From Streptomyces sp. MJM8645 (GTDB taxonomy: Bacteria > Actinomycetota > Actinomycetes > Streptomycetales > Streptomycetaceae): a DNA stretch of 64,000 nt. The stretch spans positions 5,214,501-5,278,500 of the forward strand of contig NZ_LJJF01000001.1 in the NCBI RefSeq assembly GCF_001625365.1, given 5' to 3'. Below the pieces are notes generated by a model. The model was not told the origin of the DNA and did not search any database. It saw nothing but the letters and a program-made list of their open reading frames with translations. Below, one piece after another: positions 15,164 through 24,400 of the stretch; positions within the stretch are counted from its first letter, which is position 1, and every line of letters starts with the position of its first letter. Both the position numbers and the translations under genes were made by a program.

Positions 15164-16216
15164 ATGACGATTCCCTTCCCTGTCCGGATCCAGGCCGCGG
15201 TCGTCCGGGGCGCGTATGCGCTGCCGGAGGGGCTGCGGCGGGCGATCGCGGGCGCGCCGGTGGTGCGGGACGGTCAAGTGCTGTCGCTGGACGCGCAGTT
15301 GATCCTCAAGTTGCAGCGCCTGTCGAAGGCGGCCCTGGTGCTGCCCGCCGGGGTCGGGTCGTCGCGGGAGGCGATGGAGCACGCGCGGTACCTGGTGGGC
15401 GGGGCGACGATCCAGCCGGTCGCCGTCCGGAGCGTCGGAATCCCGCAGGAGTACGGCGAGTTGGCGGCCACGCTGTACACGCCGGGCGGGCTGGCGGCGG
15501 GTTCCGGGCTGCTGGTGTACCTGCACGGTGGGGGCTGGGTGGTCGGCAGTCGGGCCAGCCACGACCACGTGGTGCGGTTCCTGGCGCAGCGGGCGCAGGT
15601 GCGGGTGCTGTCGGTGGAGTACCGGCGCGCGCCCGAGCACGCGTTCCCGGCGGCTGCGGACGACGCGCTGGCCGCGTTCGACTTCGCGTGCGCCAAGGCG
15701 GCCGACCTGGGCGCGGATCCGGAGCGGATCGCGATCGGCGGCGACAGCGCGGGCGGGAACCTGGCGGCCGTCACCGCGCAGGCGGCGGTGCGGCGGGGCG
15801 GTCCGGCGCCGGTGTTCCAGTTGCTGCTGTACCCGGCGGTCGACGCCTCCGTCCGGCGGCCCTCGCGCGACCTGTTCGCCGACGGTTTCTTCCTGACCAG
15901 CGCGGACATGGACTGGTTCCTGGACCGCTACGCGCCCGCGCCGGCCGACCGGACGGACCCGCGCCTGTCGCCCCTGCTCGCCGCCGACCTGTCCGGGCTT
16001 CCGCCCACGTACGTCGGCACCGCGGGCTTCGACCCGCTGCGGGACGAGGGCGAGGCCTACGCCGAGGCGCTGAAGGCGGCCGGGGTGACGGTGCGCCTGA
16101 GCCGGCAGCCGGACCTCATCCACGGTTACGCCAGCTACCTCGGCATCGGCCGCCGCTTCCGGGAGGCGACGGCGGAGGCGGTCGAGGCGCTGCGGCAGGC
16201 GCTGGGCGCCGCGTAG
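15164..16216 (+). CDS. alpha/beta hydrolase-3 (hormone-sensitive-lipase-type esterase)
   Basis: 350 aa, ATG at 15164 with an AGGAGG site. It has the two HSL-family hallmarks: oxyanion motif HGGGW (121-125) and nucleophile GDSAGGN with Ser195. The acid and histidine are likely in GFDPLRDEG and DLIHGYASY. No signal peptide; an N-terminal ~80-residue cap precedes the core. Family members hydrolyse short- to medium-chain acyl esters. It sits just downstream of repeat copy A and converges on the phosphatase gene; no pathway link is evident. Confidence 0.87.
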   Translation: MTIPFPVRIQAAVVRGAYALPEGLRRAIAGAPVVRDGQVLSLDAQLILKLQRLSKAALVLPAGVGSSREAMEHARYLVGGATIQPVAVRSVGIPQEYGELAATLYTPGGLAAGSGLLVYLHGGGWVVGSRASHDHVVRFLAQRAQVRVLSVEYRRAPEHAFPAAADDALAAFDFACAKAADLGADPERIAIGGDSAGGNLAAVTAQAAVRRGGPAPVFQLLLYPAVDASVRRPSRDLFADGFFLTSADMDWFLDRYAPAPADRTDPRLSPLLAADLSGLPPTYVGTAGFDPLRDEGEAYAEALKAAGVTVRLSRQPDLIHGYASYLGIGRRFREATAEAVEALRQALGAA

Positions 16217-16311
16217 CGCGCAACCAGGGGCGGTACGGATCGGAGGCGCTCGGCGCAGCACCGGGCGGGGGCTCGTTCGGAGGACTCAACGGCCCCTGCC
16301 CGCCTGCTCGT

Positions 16312-17007
16312 TCAGGCCGGGATCCACCGTGCCGCGGCGAGCTCCGACGCCTGCGCGCCGTGCGCGAGGAGATACTCCGCCACCGATCCGTGGTGACTCC
16401 GGATCGACAGCAGCGCGCGCCGCAGATGCACCTCGCGTACGGGCAGGGCGTTGTGCGCGGCCCCGGCCGGTGGCTGGTTGGTCAGGCCCAGTTCGTCGTT
16501 CGAGCGTAGGAAGTCCTGGAGGACCTCCGCCTCGGAGGCGCCCAGCAGCGTCTGCAGGACGGCGACGACGACTCCCGTGCGGTCCTTGCCCGAGGCGCAG
16601 TGGACCAGGACCGGCGCGGCCTCGCCCCCACCGGCGAGCAGTCGGCGCAGAACGGCCACCGCCGCCGCGCCGGCGCGCTCGGCCATCAGCGGGTACAGCT
16701 CCAACTGGTCGGCCGGCCAACGCCGTTCGCTGAAGACCGGTGCGTGCAGGTACCGGGCGTCGACGAGGTCGACGGCGTCCGGGCGCTCCGCCACCTCCGG
16801 GTCGCTGCGCAGGTCGACGACCGTCCGCAGGCCGAGGCGCCGCAGCGTGTCCGTACCCTCCGCCGCGAGGCCGTGCAGGCGGTGCAGGGCGGCGGAGCGG
16901 TACAGCACGCCGCGCGGCAGGGAGCCGACGCCGCCGGCGTCGCGGAAGTTCCGTACGCCGGTGGGGGCGACGCGCTCCGGCCCCGCCCCGGGCTGGTCGG
17001 TGATCAC
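16312..17007 (-). CDS. tyrosine/dual-specificity protein phosphatase (DSPn/IphP-like)
   Basis: 231 aa from GTG at 17005-17007. The phosphatase P-loop HCASGKDRTG (Cys137, Arg143) fits the CX5R catalytic signature. The N-terminal block GVRNFRDAGGVGSLPRGVLY plus RSAALH is typical of bacterial IphP/LipA-type phosphatases, which act on phosphotyrosine, phosphoserine or phosphoinositide substrates. No signal peptide. It is divergent from the diiron oxygenase gene. A second, related phosphatase is at 30950. The cellular target is unknown. Confidence 0.86.
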   Translation of the reverse strand: MITDQPGAGPERVAPTGVRNFRDAGGVGSLPRGVLYRSAALHRLHGLAAEGTDTLRRLGLRTVVDLRSDPEVAERPDAVDLVDARYLHAPVFSERRWPADQLELYPLMAERAGAAAVAVLRRLLAGGGEAAPVLVHCASGKDRTGVVVAVLQTLLGASEAEVLQDFLRSNDELGLTNQPPAGAAHNALPVREVHLRRALLSIRSHHGSVAEYLLAHGAQASELAAARWIPA

Positions 17008-17134
17008 GCCTCACTGTATCCGGGGGCGAAGGGGAAGGAGGGGGCGGCTGGGGGAGGTCACGGACGAGAAGGGGCGCGGGAGTTGTGGTCGTGCGCCCGT
17101 CCGGTGCTGCGCAGGGGGTTCTCGGCGGCGGGCT

Positions 17135-17159
17135 CTTATTGTACTGTCCGTCTAATAAG
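17135..17159. promoter_or_regulatory. TetR-type operator upstream of the diiron oxygenase gene
   Basis: CTTATT (17135-17140) and AATAAG (17154-17159) form outer arms of an inverted repeat around the partly symmetric centre GTACTGTCCGTCT, 44 nt before the ATG. Such AT-tipped palindromes with AC/GT steps are typical TetR-family operators. The regulator is not encoded next to it. Confidence 0.5.
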
Positions 17160-17202
17160 CGGGTGAGCGGGCACCCGTAGGGGCAGGCATCTGGAGGCAG
17201 CC

Positions 17203-18132
17203 ATGGCTCTCACCAACGCGGCGGCAGGGCGGGCGGCGAGTGCGCACGGGCACACCGCAGCCGACGACGACGTCTCGAAGCGGCTGCTGGAGTCCGCCGC
17301 GACCCTCTCCTACGACCCCTCGACCGAGATCGACTGGGACGCGCCCCTCCCCGCCGACCACTACGGCCTCAACCCGGAGTGGAGCACCCTCTACGGCACC
17401 CGGCTGTGGGGCGAGATGACCGAGCAGCAGCGGGTCACCCTCACCCGGCACGAGGTCTGCTCGATCATGAACACCGGAATATGGTTCGAGATGATCCTCC
17501 AGCAGATGGTGCTGCGCGATCAGTACCTGAAGAACCCCGCCAACGCCGAGTTCCAGTTCGCGCTCACCGAGATCGCCGACGAGTGCCGGCACTCGATCAT
17601 GTTCGCCCGCGCCTGCGAGAAGATGGGCGTCCCCGCGTACCGGCCGAACAAGGTCATCGCCCAGGCCGGGCGGGCGTTCAAGGCCCTGGCGAAGGGTGAA
17701 CTCGCCTACGGCGGCATCCTGGTGGCCGAAGAGGTGCTCGACGTCATGCAGCGCGACTGGATGCGCGGCGAGAACGTCCTGGAGATCGTCCGCGGCACCT
17801 CCCGGATCCATGTGGTCGAGGAGTCGCGGCACATGAAGTTCGCCCGGCAGGAGATCCGCGAACGGGTGCGCCACGCCGGCCCCGCCCGCCGCCGCGCCTC
17901 GGCCACCGGCATCGCCGTCGGCGCGTACGTCATCGTCTCCAGCATGGTGCACCCCGGGGTCTACCGGGCCGCCGGGCTCGACACCCAGCGGGCGATCGCC
18001 GAAGTGCGGGCCAACGAGCACCGCAAGGCGATGATGCGCACCAGCTCCCGGCACCTGATCGCGTTCCTCGCCGAGACCGGACTGCTCACCAGCCGCTCGT
18101 CCGCCATCTACCGGCGCATCCACATGCTCTGA
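17203..18132 (+). CDS. diiron oxygenase, AurF-like
   Basis: 309 aa, ATG at 17203 behind GGAGG. It is a ferritin-like helical protein carrying the AurF metal-site pattern: EIADECRH (Glu127, His130), VAEEVLD (Glu176) and RIHVVEESRH (His203, Glu207, His210). The spacings equal those of the AurF ligand set as I recall it, and Glu96 is the likely remaining ligand. AurF-type enzymes use O2 to oxidise amines to nitro groups or hydroxylate substrates. The ferredoxin-reductase fusion encoded 71 nt downstream is its probable electron donor. Substrate unknown; a candidate TetR operator precedes the gene. Confidence 0.87.
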   Translation: MALTNAAAGRAASAHGHTAADDDVSKRLLESAATLSYDPSTEIDWDAPLPADHYGLNPEWSTLYGTRLWGEMTEQQRVTLTRHEVCSIMNTGIWFEMILQQMVLRDQYLKNPANAEFQFALTEIADECRHSIMFARACEKMGVPAYRPNKVIAQAGRAFKALAKGELAYGGILVAEEVLDVMQRDWMRGENVLEIVRGTSRIHVVEESRHMKFARQEIRERVRHAGPARRRASATGIAVGAYVIVSSMVHPGVYRAAGLDTQRAIAEVRANEHRKAMMRTSSRHLIAFLAETGLLTSRSSAIYRRIHML

Positions 18133-18203
18133 CGGTACGTCAAGAACGACAAGGCTCCGACTCCCGCACTTCACCACCTGTAGCGAGGGACCCCACCCCG
18201 GCC

Positions 18204-19925
18204 ATGGCCTACGCGATCACCCGGACCTGCTGCAACGACGCCTCGTGCGTGTCCGTCTGTCCGGTCAACTGCATCCACCCGACCCCGGACGAACCGGAGT
18301 TCGGCACCACCGACATGCTGTACATCGACCCGGCGGCCTGCATCGACTGCGGCGCCTGCGCGGACGCCTGCCCGGTGGACGCGGTGTTCCCCGTCGACCG
18401 GCTGTGCGGGCCCGACACCGTGTTCGGTGACCTCAACCGCGACTGGTACCGCGATCACCCCAACGACCACGCCTGGGGCGCGCCCACCTTCCCGCGCAGC
18501 CTGCCCGACGGGCTCGGCACGCTGCGCGTCGCCATCGTCGGCACCGGCCCGTCCGCCGGGTACACCGCGCAGGAACTGCTGCGCAGCACCGGCGCCGAGA
18601 TCACCATGATCGACCGGCTGCCCGTCACCGGCGGCCTGCTGCGGCACGGGGTCGCGCCCGACCACCAGTCCACCAAACGCATCGCGGACAGCTTCGCCGG
18701 CGTCTTCCACGACCCCCGGCTGCGGATGCACCTCAACGTGGACATCGGTACCGACCTCACCCACGAGGAACTCGCCGCCCACCACCACGCCGTCGTGTAC
18801 GCCGTCGGCGCGGCCGCCGACCGGCGGCTCGGCATCCCCGGCGAGGACCTGCCGGGCAGCCTGCCCGCGACCACCTTCGTCGGCTGGTACAACGCCCAAC
18901 CGACCGTGCCCGCCGACGCGGTGGAGCTGTCCGGGCCCGGCGCCGAACGGGTGGTCGTCATCGGCAACGGCAACGTCGCCGTCGACATCGCGCGCATCCT
19001 GCTCACCGACCCCGACCGGCTCGCCACCACCGACATCGCCGACCACGCCCTCGCTGCACTGCGCCGCAGCCGGGTACGGGAAGTCGTGCTGCTCGCCCGG
19101 CGCGGGCCCGCCCAAGCGGCCTGGACCAAGGCGGAGTTCCTGGCGTTGCGGCAACTGCCGGGCGTCGAGGTGGTGGTCGAGGACCACCCGGAGGTGCGGG
19201 CGGCGATCGAGGAGGCGGCCGGGACGACCGCGTCGGACGCGCGGGCCGCGCTGCTCGCCGGGCTGCCGCTGGTGCCGTTCGACGGGGGCGCCGAGCCGGC
19301 GCCGGGCCGGCGGATCGTGCTGCGCTTCCTGTCCGCGCCGACCGCGCTCACCGCGTTCACCCCGCCCGGCGAACCCGGCGGGCCCGGCGCGTCTACCGGG
19401 GGCGGGCGGGTGACGGGCCTGACCGTCGCCCGGACCACTCTCGCGGGCGGCCGGGCAGCCGAACCGACCGGGGAGACGGACACGCTGCTGACCGGCCTGG
19501 TGGTGCGTTCCATAGGGCACCGGGGCGTACCGGTGCCCGGGTTGCCCTTCGACGAGCGGACGGCGACGGTCGCGCACCGGGGCGGGCGGGTCGTGGACCC
19601 GGCGACGGGGCGGCCGCTGCCCGGGGCGTACGTGGTGGGGTGGGCCAAGCGCGGGCCGTCCGGGGGGATCGGCGCCAACCGGGCGTGCGCCCGCGAGACC
19701 GTGGGCGCGCTCCTGGACGACGCGGCGGCCCACGCGCTGGCCGCCCCGGCGGCGAGCCGCACGGACTTCGACCGCCTCGTCCGCCACCGTCGCCCGGACG
19801 CCGTCGGGCTCAAGGGACTGCGGGCCGTGGAGCGGGCGGAGCGCGCCCGGGGCGAGGCCGAGGGCCGGCCCCGCGTCAAGCTCGCCACCGTCCCCGATCT
19901 GCTGGCGGCCGCCCGCCGACGGTAG
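18204..19925 (+). CDS. ferredoxin/FAD-NADP reductase fusion (FprB-like)
   Basis: 573 aa, ATG at 18204. Residues 1-65 form a two-cluster ferredoxin, with Cys in the first (CNDASCVSVCPVNC) and second (CIDCGACADACP) cluster. An FAD-binding GTGPSAG loop lies near residues 111-117, and the NADPH domain has GNGNVAVD. The C-terminal GWAKRGPSGGIGANR is typical of ferredoxin-NADP reductases of the adrenodoxin-reductase class. It should pass electrons from NADPH to the diiron oxygenase, with which it is co-oriented and closely spaced. Mycobacterial FprB has the same domain order. Confidence 0.9.
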   Translation: MAYAITRTCCNDASCVSVCPVNCIHPTPDEPEFGTTDMLYIDPAACIDCGACADACPVDAVFPVDRLCGPDTVFGDLNRDWYRDHPNDHAWGAPTFPRSLPDGLGTLRVAIVGTGPSAGYTAQELLRSTGAEITMIDRLPVTGGLLRHGVAPDHQSTKRIADSFAGVFHDPRLRMHLNVDIGTDLTHEELAAHHHAVVYAVGAAADRRLGIPGEDLPGSLPATTFVGWYNAQPTVPADAVELSGPGAERVVVIGNGNVAVDIARILLTDPDRLATTDIADHALAALRRSRVREVVLLARRGPAQAAWTKAEFLALRQLPGVEVVVEDHPEVRAAIEEAAGTTASDARAALLAGLPLVPFDGGAEPAPGRRIVLRFLSAPTALTAFTPPGEPGGPGASTGGGRVTGLTVARTTLAGGRAAEPTGETDTLLTGLVVRSIGHRGVPVPGLPFDERTATVAHRGGRVVDPATGRPLPGAYVVGWAKRGPSGGIGANRACARETVGALLDDAAAHALAAPAASRTDFDRLVRHRRPDAVGLKGLRAVERAERARGEAEGRPRVKLATVPDLLAAARRR

Positions 19926-19954
19926 ACGGGCAGCGGGTTGGCGCTGGTCGGTGC

Positions 19955-20074
19955 GAAAGAATATGTCGGTCGGTCTACTTAATCTGAACCGGTTGCGCAC
20001 AGGAAGTCGGACAGGCCGACTTCCTGTGCGCGGGCTCCATCGAGCAGCCAAATGTAGACCGGTCTACATATTTC
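19955..20074. repeat. structured repeat element, copy B (MITE-like)
   Basis: It begins GAAAGA then ATATGTCGGTCGGTCTAC (19961-19978) and ends TGTAGACCGGTCTACATA (20053-20070) plus TTTC, the same ends as copy A at 14876-15019. The central hairpin is longer here: GCGCACAGGAAGTCGG (19995-20010) and CCGACTTCCTGTGCGC (20016-20031), a perfect 16-bp stem with a 5-nt loop. The hairpin arms are conserved between copies while loop and flanks differ, so the structure seems to matter. It starts 30 nt after the reductase stop and could serve as its terminator. Confidence 0.78.
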
Positions 20075-20253
20075 CCTGGGAGCAAAAAAGGCCCCCGGCC
20101 GACGGCGTGCATCGTGGAATCGTGGAATCGTGGAACGGAGGTTGAGCCACCTCGCCGGGTCGCCGAACCGGCGCGGTCCGACTCGATCGAAACTCTCCCG
20201 CACGGGGGCGCTCTGCGCCGCAACCTGGTCGCCGCTACGACGTTGAACCGGGC

Positions 20254-21414
20254 ATGGACAACAATGCCGCACCGCTCGGTGCTTGGCGAGGACTCTCGTT
20301 GGCGGCAGAGACCGGCTGGGTTCCCGACCGCCACATCCTCAGGGCGCTTCATGCCACGACGTTCGGCAACCGGTGGTTCACCCAGATCAGCGCGACCGAG
20401 CTGGCGGGCCTGGCCGCCATGCCCGATGCGGCCGTCGTGCTCGGAAGCCGACGCGGCTACTTGGCGGACAATCCGGGGAACCAGGCCCTCGCAACCCTGC
20501 TGCGCGAACGGCCGGAGGAGTTCGGGCTGGCCGGCCCCATCATCCTCGGTGCGCAGAGCCTGCACTGGGAGCCGGACCGAGCGGCCGGGGCGGGGCGGCT
20601 CGGGCTGGCGGGGGTGCAGTGCTTCGACGGGTTCCAGCGACTCGTCACGATCGCCCACATCTCCCGCGAACTGCCGCCCGCGGACCTGGCCAAGGCCGTC
20701 CTGTCGGTCATCGTCGTGACCGGCGACGGCCGCCACCGGGTCCGCGAGTTCTGCGACCAGACCGATCGCTACGTCAACTTCGCCGTGCCGCAGGACAACC
20801 TCGCCCGTTGTCCGCACCTGCTCGCGGTGCAGGCCGAGTTCCGGGCGGAAGGGAGCTACTTCGATCCCCGGCGAGGCATCGTGGCCGGGCCGCACCCGGT
20901 GGGATTCACACCCGCGGACGTGTTCCGGTCGCTCGCGGCGCTGTCGGCCGCGCCGCGCCCTTATCTGAGCCATCAACTCCACACCGCTGAAGGCCTGGAC
21001 GCGCTCTGGTCGGACATCACCGGTGCCCCCTACCGGAGCATCGTGCACGAGCACCTGCGGGCGACCAGCGTCCAGGTCGCGGTGGAGGCCAGGCGCGAGA
21101 CGCAGAAGGCCGTCGCCCGCGTCCGAAAGCGTCATAACACAGGCTGCTACAAGCTGTTGGAGTACGCGCCTGAGCTGGTGACCTGGACGGCCTGCCGGGT
21201 CCTTCCGCTGGAGAAGCTCTACGACGGCGGCAGGAATGCGCCGCGCTGGACCGACCTGATCCACGGGGTCCTACCGGCCGAGACCGAGCGGGTCGCCCAC
21301 CAGCTGGTCGCCTCCTACGAGCGGCTGCGCGGCTCGAAGCACATCTTCAAGCTCGCGGCGCCTGAACTCGACCTGTGGCTGGAGCTCGTGGACGACGTCC
21401 TCGGCCGGGCATAG
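20254..21414 (+). CDS. uncharacterised protein with a DGQHR/AIPR-like motif
   Basis: 386 aa, ATG at 20254 with no strong ribosome site. Around residues 120-130 it reads VQCFDGFQRLVTIAHI, close to the D-G-Q-H/Q-R core seen in DndB/DGQHR-domain and AIPR-like proteins. About 40 residues on, REFCDQTDRYVNFAVPQDNL corresponds in position to the AIPR-type Asn/Gln-rich stretch. These families occur in phosphorothioation control and phage-defence contexts, but no dnd or restriction gene is visible here. No signal peptide or membrane segment. The assignment is by motif resemblance only. Confidence 0.6.
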   Translation: MDNNAAPLGAWRGLSLAAETGWVPDRHILRALHATTFGNRWFTQISATELAGLAAMPDAAVVLGSRRGYLADNPGNQALATLLRERPEEFGLAGPIILGAQSLHWEPDRAAGAGRLGLAGVQCFDGFQRLVTIAHISRELPPADLAKAVLSVIVVTGDGRHRVREFCDQTDRYVNFAVPQDNLARCPHLLAVQAEFRAEGSYFDPRRGIVAGPHPVGFTPADVFRSLAALSAAPRPYLSHQLHTAEGLDALWSDITGAPYRSIVHEHLRATSVQVAVEARRETQKAVARVRKRHNTGCYKLLEYAPELVTWTACRVLPLEKLYDGGRNAPRWTDLIHGVLPAETERVAHQLVASYERLRGSKHIFKLAAPELDLWLELVDDVLGRA

Positions 21415-21429
21415 CCGGCCGGTCCTCGT

Positions 21430-21465
21430 CGGCGGCCGACTCCGGTGGATCCGGGTCGGCCGCCG
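21430..21465. terminator. hairpin between convergent genes
   Basis: CGGCGGCCGAC (21430-21440) and GTCGGCCGCCG (21455-21465) form a perfect 11-bp stem with a 14-nt loop. It lies between the convergent stops at 21414 and 21472. Confidence 0.8.
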
Positions 21466-21471
21466 GGCCCG

Positions 21472-24400
21472 TCACCCCCGCCGCGTGTGCTTGAGCTCCT
21501 CCCAGCGGGTGGCCTGGGCGGGGGTGAGGCAGCCTCGGAGTTCGGCCAGCTTCAGCAGCTGTGCTTCGGCGTCGGCGCCGAGGGGTCGGGCTTCGGCGCG
21601 GTAGTGGTCGGTGAGGAGGGCGTCGAGTTCGGGGCGGGTGAGGGCCGGGTCGAGGCGCTGGGCGAGTTTGGCCATGTTGCGGTAGGAGCCCTGGAGGAGG
21701 AACGGGGGTTCGGTGCGGGTCCGGTCGTCCTGGGCGGCGGAGGCCAGGTAGGCGCGGTTGACGGCGAGGACGGTGCTGCGCAGGTGGAGCAGTCCGGCGA
21801 GGACGGCGGTCATCCGTTCGGCCTCGGCGGCGGGCCAGGCGCCGGTGAGGGGGCCGCCCGGGGTGCCGGTGGCGCGGGCCAGCAGGGTGTCCAGGTCGGC
21901 GCGCTCGGCGGTGGCGAGCGGGGCCAGGTGCGGGTTGGCGGGCAGGGCGTTCTCGACGAAGCTGAGCGCGAAGAGGTCCTCGCGCCCGGCGATGACGTCG
22001 CCGAGGTTCCAGACGTCGGCGCGGTTGGCGAGCATGTCGGGCAGCCGGAAGAGGCGGCCGGACTCGGTGTACGGGTTGGCGGCCATGACGACGGCGAAGC
22101 GCTTGCCGCGCAGGTCCCACTCGCGGGCCTCGCCGTCCCACACCCCGTCGATCCGGCGCTGGGCGTCGCAGAGCGGGATGAAGCGCTGGAGGAGCTCGGG
22201 CGAGGTGTGCTGGACGTCGTCGAGGTAGAGCAGCACGTTGTCGCCCGCGTGCAGGGCGAAGTTGAGCTTCTCGATCTCGCGGCGGGAGGTGGCGTCGGGG
22301 GCCTCGGCGGGGTCGAGGGAGGTGACCCGGTGGCCGAGCGCGGGGCCGCTGACGGTGACCAGCAGCAGGCCGAGCCGTTCGGCGAGGTACTCGACGAGGG
22401 TGGTCTTGCCGTAGCCGGGCGGGGAGACCAGGAGCAGCAGGCCGCTGCGGTCGACCGGTCCGCCGGCGTCGGCGGTGCCGAGCTGTTTGGCGAGGTTGTC
22501 GCCGACCAGCGGCAGGTAGACCTGGTCGATGAGTCGGTTGCGGACGAAGCCGTTGAGCGGGGCCGGCCGGTACTGGTCGAGCCGTAGCCGGGTGTGCTCG
22601 GCGGCCAGCAGGTCGGCGCGCAGTCGCTGGTAGGAGCGGTATCCGGGGGCCTCGGTGGCGGCGAACTCCGCCACCCGGGCCAGGAGTTCGTCGAGGCGAA
22701 GGTCGAGCGCGCCGCCCGGGAGCCGGGGGTGGTCGCCGAGCAGGCCGGTGAGGCGGGTGGTGGCGGTGCCTTCGGCGGGCCGGCGCGGCAGGGACGGGCA
22801 GAGGAGCGCGGCGGCGGCCTCGGCGAGGTCGCCGGGGTCGGCGTCGACGGCGCTGGACTCCAGCCAGGCCTGGGCGAGTTGGCGTCGGGCGGGCAGCAGT
22901 GCGGGCTCGGCGGGCAGTGCGGCCAGCGCTTCGGTGAGACCGGCGGACTCGGGTGCGGCGTGGAACTTGTCGAGCAGGGTTGCGGCCCCCGGCGCGTAAG
23001 CGAACGTGGGTGTGGCGGCGGCGAGTTCGGCCACCAGGTACGGGCCTGCGGGTTGCGGGCACGAGGTGAACTCCGTGACGGCGGAGCTCAGTTCGTCGGA
23101 CAGGTCGGACAGCGCGGTCAGGGCCGCCGGTGCGGCCGGGGCTGGCGCGGCCGGGTCCGGTGCGGCCGGCAGGCCCAGCCGCGGCGCGGCGCCGAAGGCC
23201 TGCCGGGCGAGGGCGCGAGCGAGGGAGAGCGAGCGGGCCCGGGTGTGCCAGACCAGTCGCTGCCGCTCGTCGGCGCCGTGCGCCCAGTACAGCTGCGCGG
23301 CCGCCCGGGCGGCCGCCGGGTGGCGCAACAGTCCTGCCTCGGCGTGGAGTTCGAGCAGGGCGCGGAGCAGCATCGCCGCGTCGTGGTCGTGGACGCCGCG
23401 CTGGTAGCCCTCGTCCGGGCGCTGTTCGGCGGCGCGGCGGACGAACTCCAGCAGGTCGCCCTCGGCGCGCAGGGTGTCCAGCCCGTCCGGTTCGGCGGCC
23501 AGCAGCAGACTGGCGGCGAGGTATTCGGACCGGTACAGCGCGGGGGTCTCGGAGGCCAGCGGTCGGCCCCAGTAGCGCTCGGTGGCGGCGAACGCCGGGT
23601 CGGTGACGGGGGAGCGGTAGTCGGTGCCGGTGAGGGTGAAGGCGGGGCGGCCGCGCCAGGGGACGAGGGTGAGTTCGGGCCGCTGGGTGGTGACGGCGAA
23701 CAGGTGGCGGCCCAGTCGCAGGGTGCCGGGGCCGTCGCCGGCGAGTTCGGCGCGGTCGCGTCGGGCCCGGTGGGCGCGGCTACGGGCGGCGCGCAGCCGT
23801 CCGGTCAGCTCCTCGGCCCGGACCCGGTCGCCGAGCGCGGTCAACTGGGCGGCGAGGTCGCGGAGTTTGACGGCGGTCGGGTCGGCGGCGAGGGCGGCGT
23901 CGATCTCGGCCGCGGTGTCGAGGGCGGTGAGCCGCCGGTGCAGGGTGTCGAGGATGCGTTCGGCGGAGGCGGCGATCCGGTCGGCGCGGCGGGCGCGTTC
24001 CTCCAGCAGGTGCTGGCGTCGGGCGGTGAGGGCGTCGTGGATTCCGGTGCGCCGGTCGGCGAGTTGTTCGCCCAGTGCCGGGTCGGCGTCGGCGAAGCGG
24101 GTCTCCAACTGCTCGATCCGCAGCAGGAGTCGGCCGAGCTGGTCGTCGCAGGCCTCGGGGGTGTCGGCGGCGGCGAGCGCGGCGGTGGTGGCCTGGGCGA
24201 GCAGGGCGGTTTCGGCGGCGAACTCGGCGGCGGCCTCGCGGGTGCGCAGGTCGCGACGGCGGACGGTGAGGGCGGCGCGGGCGCGGTTGAGTAGTCCGAG
24301 GACGTCGGCGAGCCGGTCGAGGATGGCGGTGCGGGTGGTGGCGTCGGCCAGGTCGAGGGTGCCGACGAGCTCCGAGACGGTCTGCAACGCCTCGCTCTGC

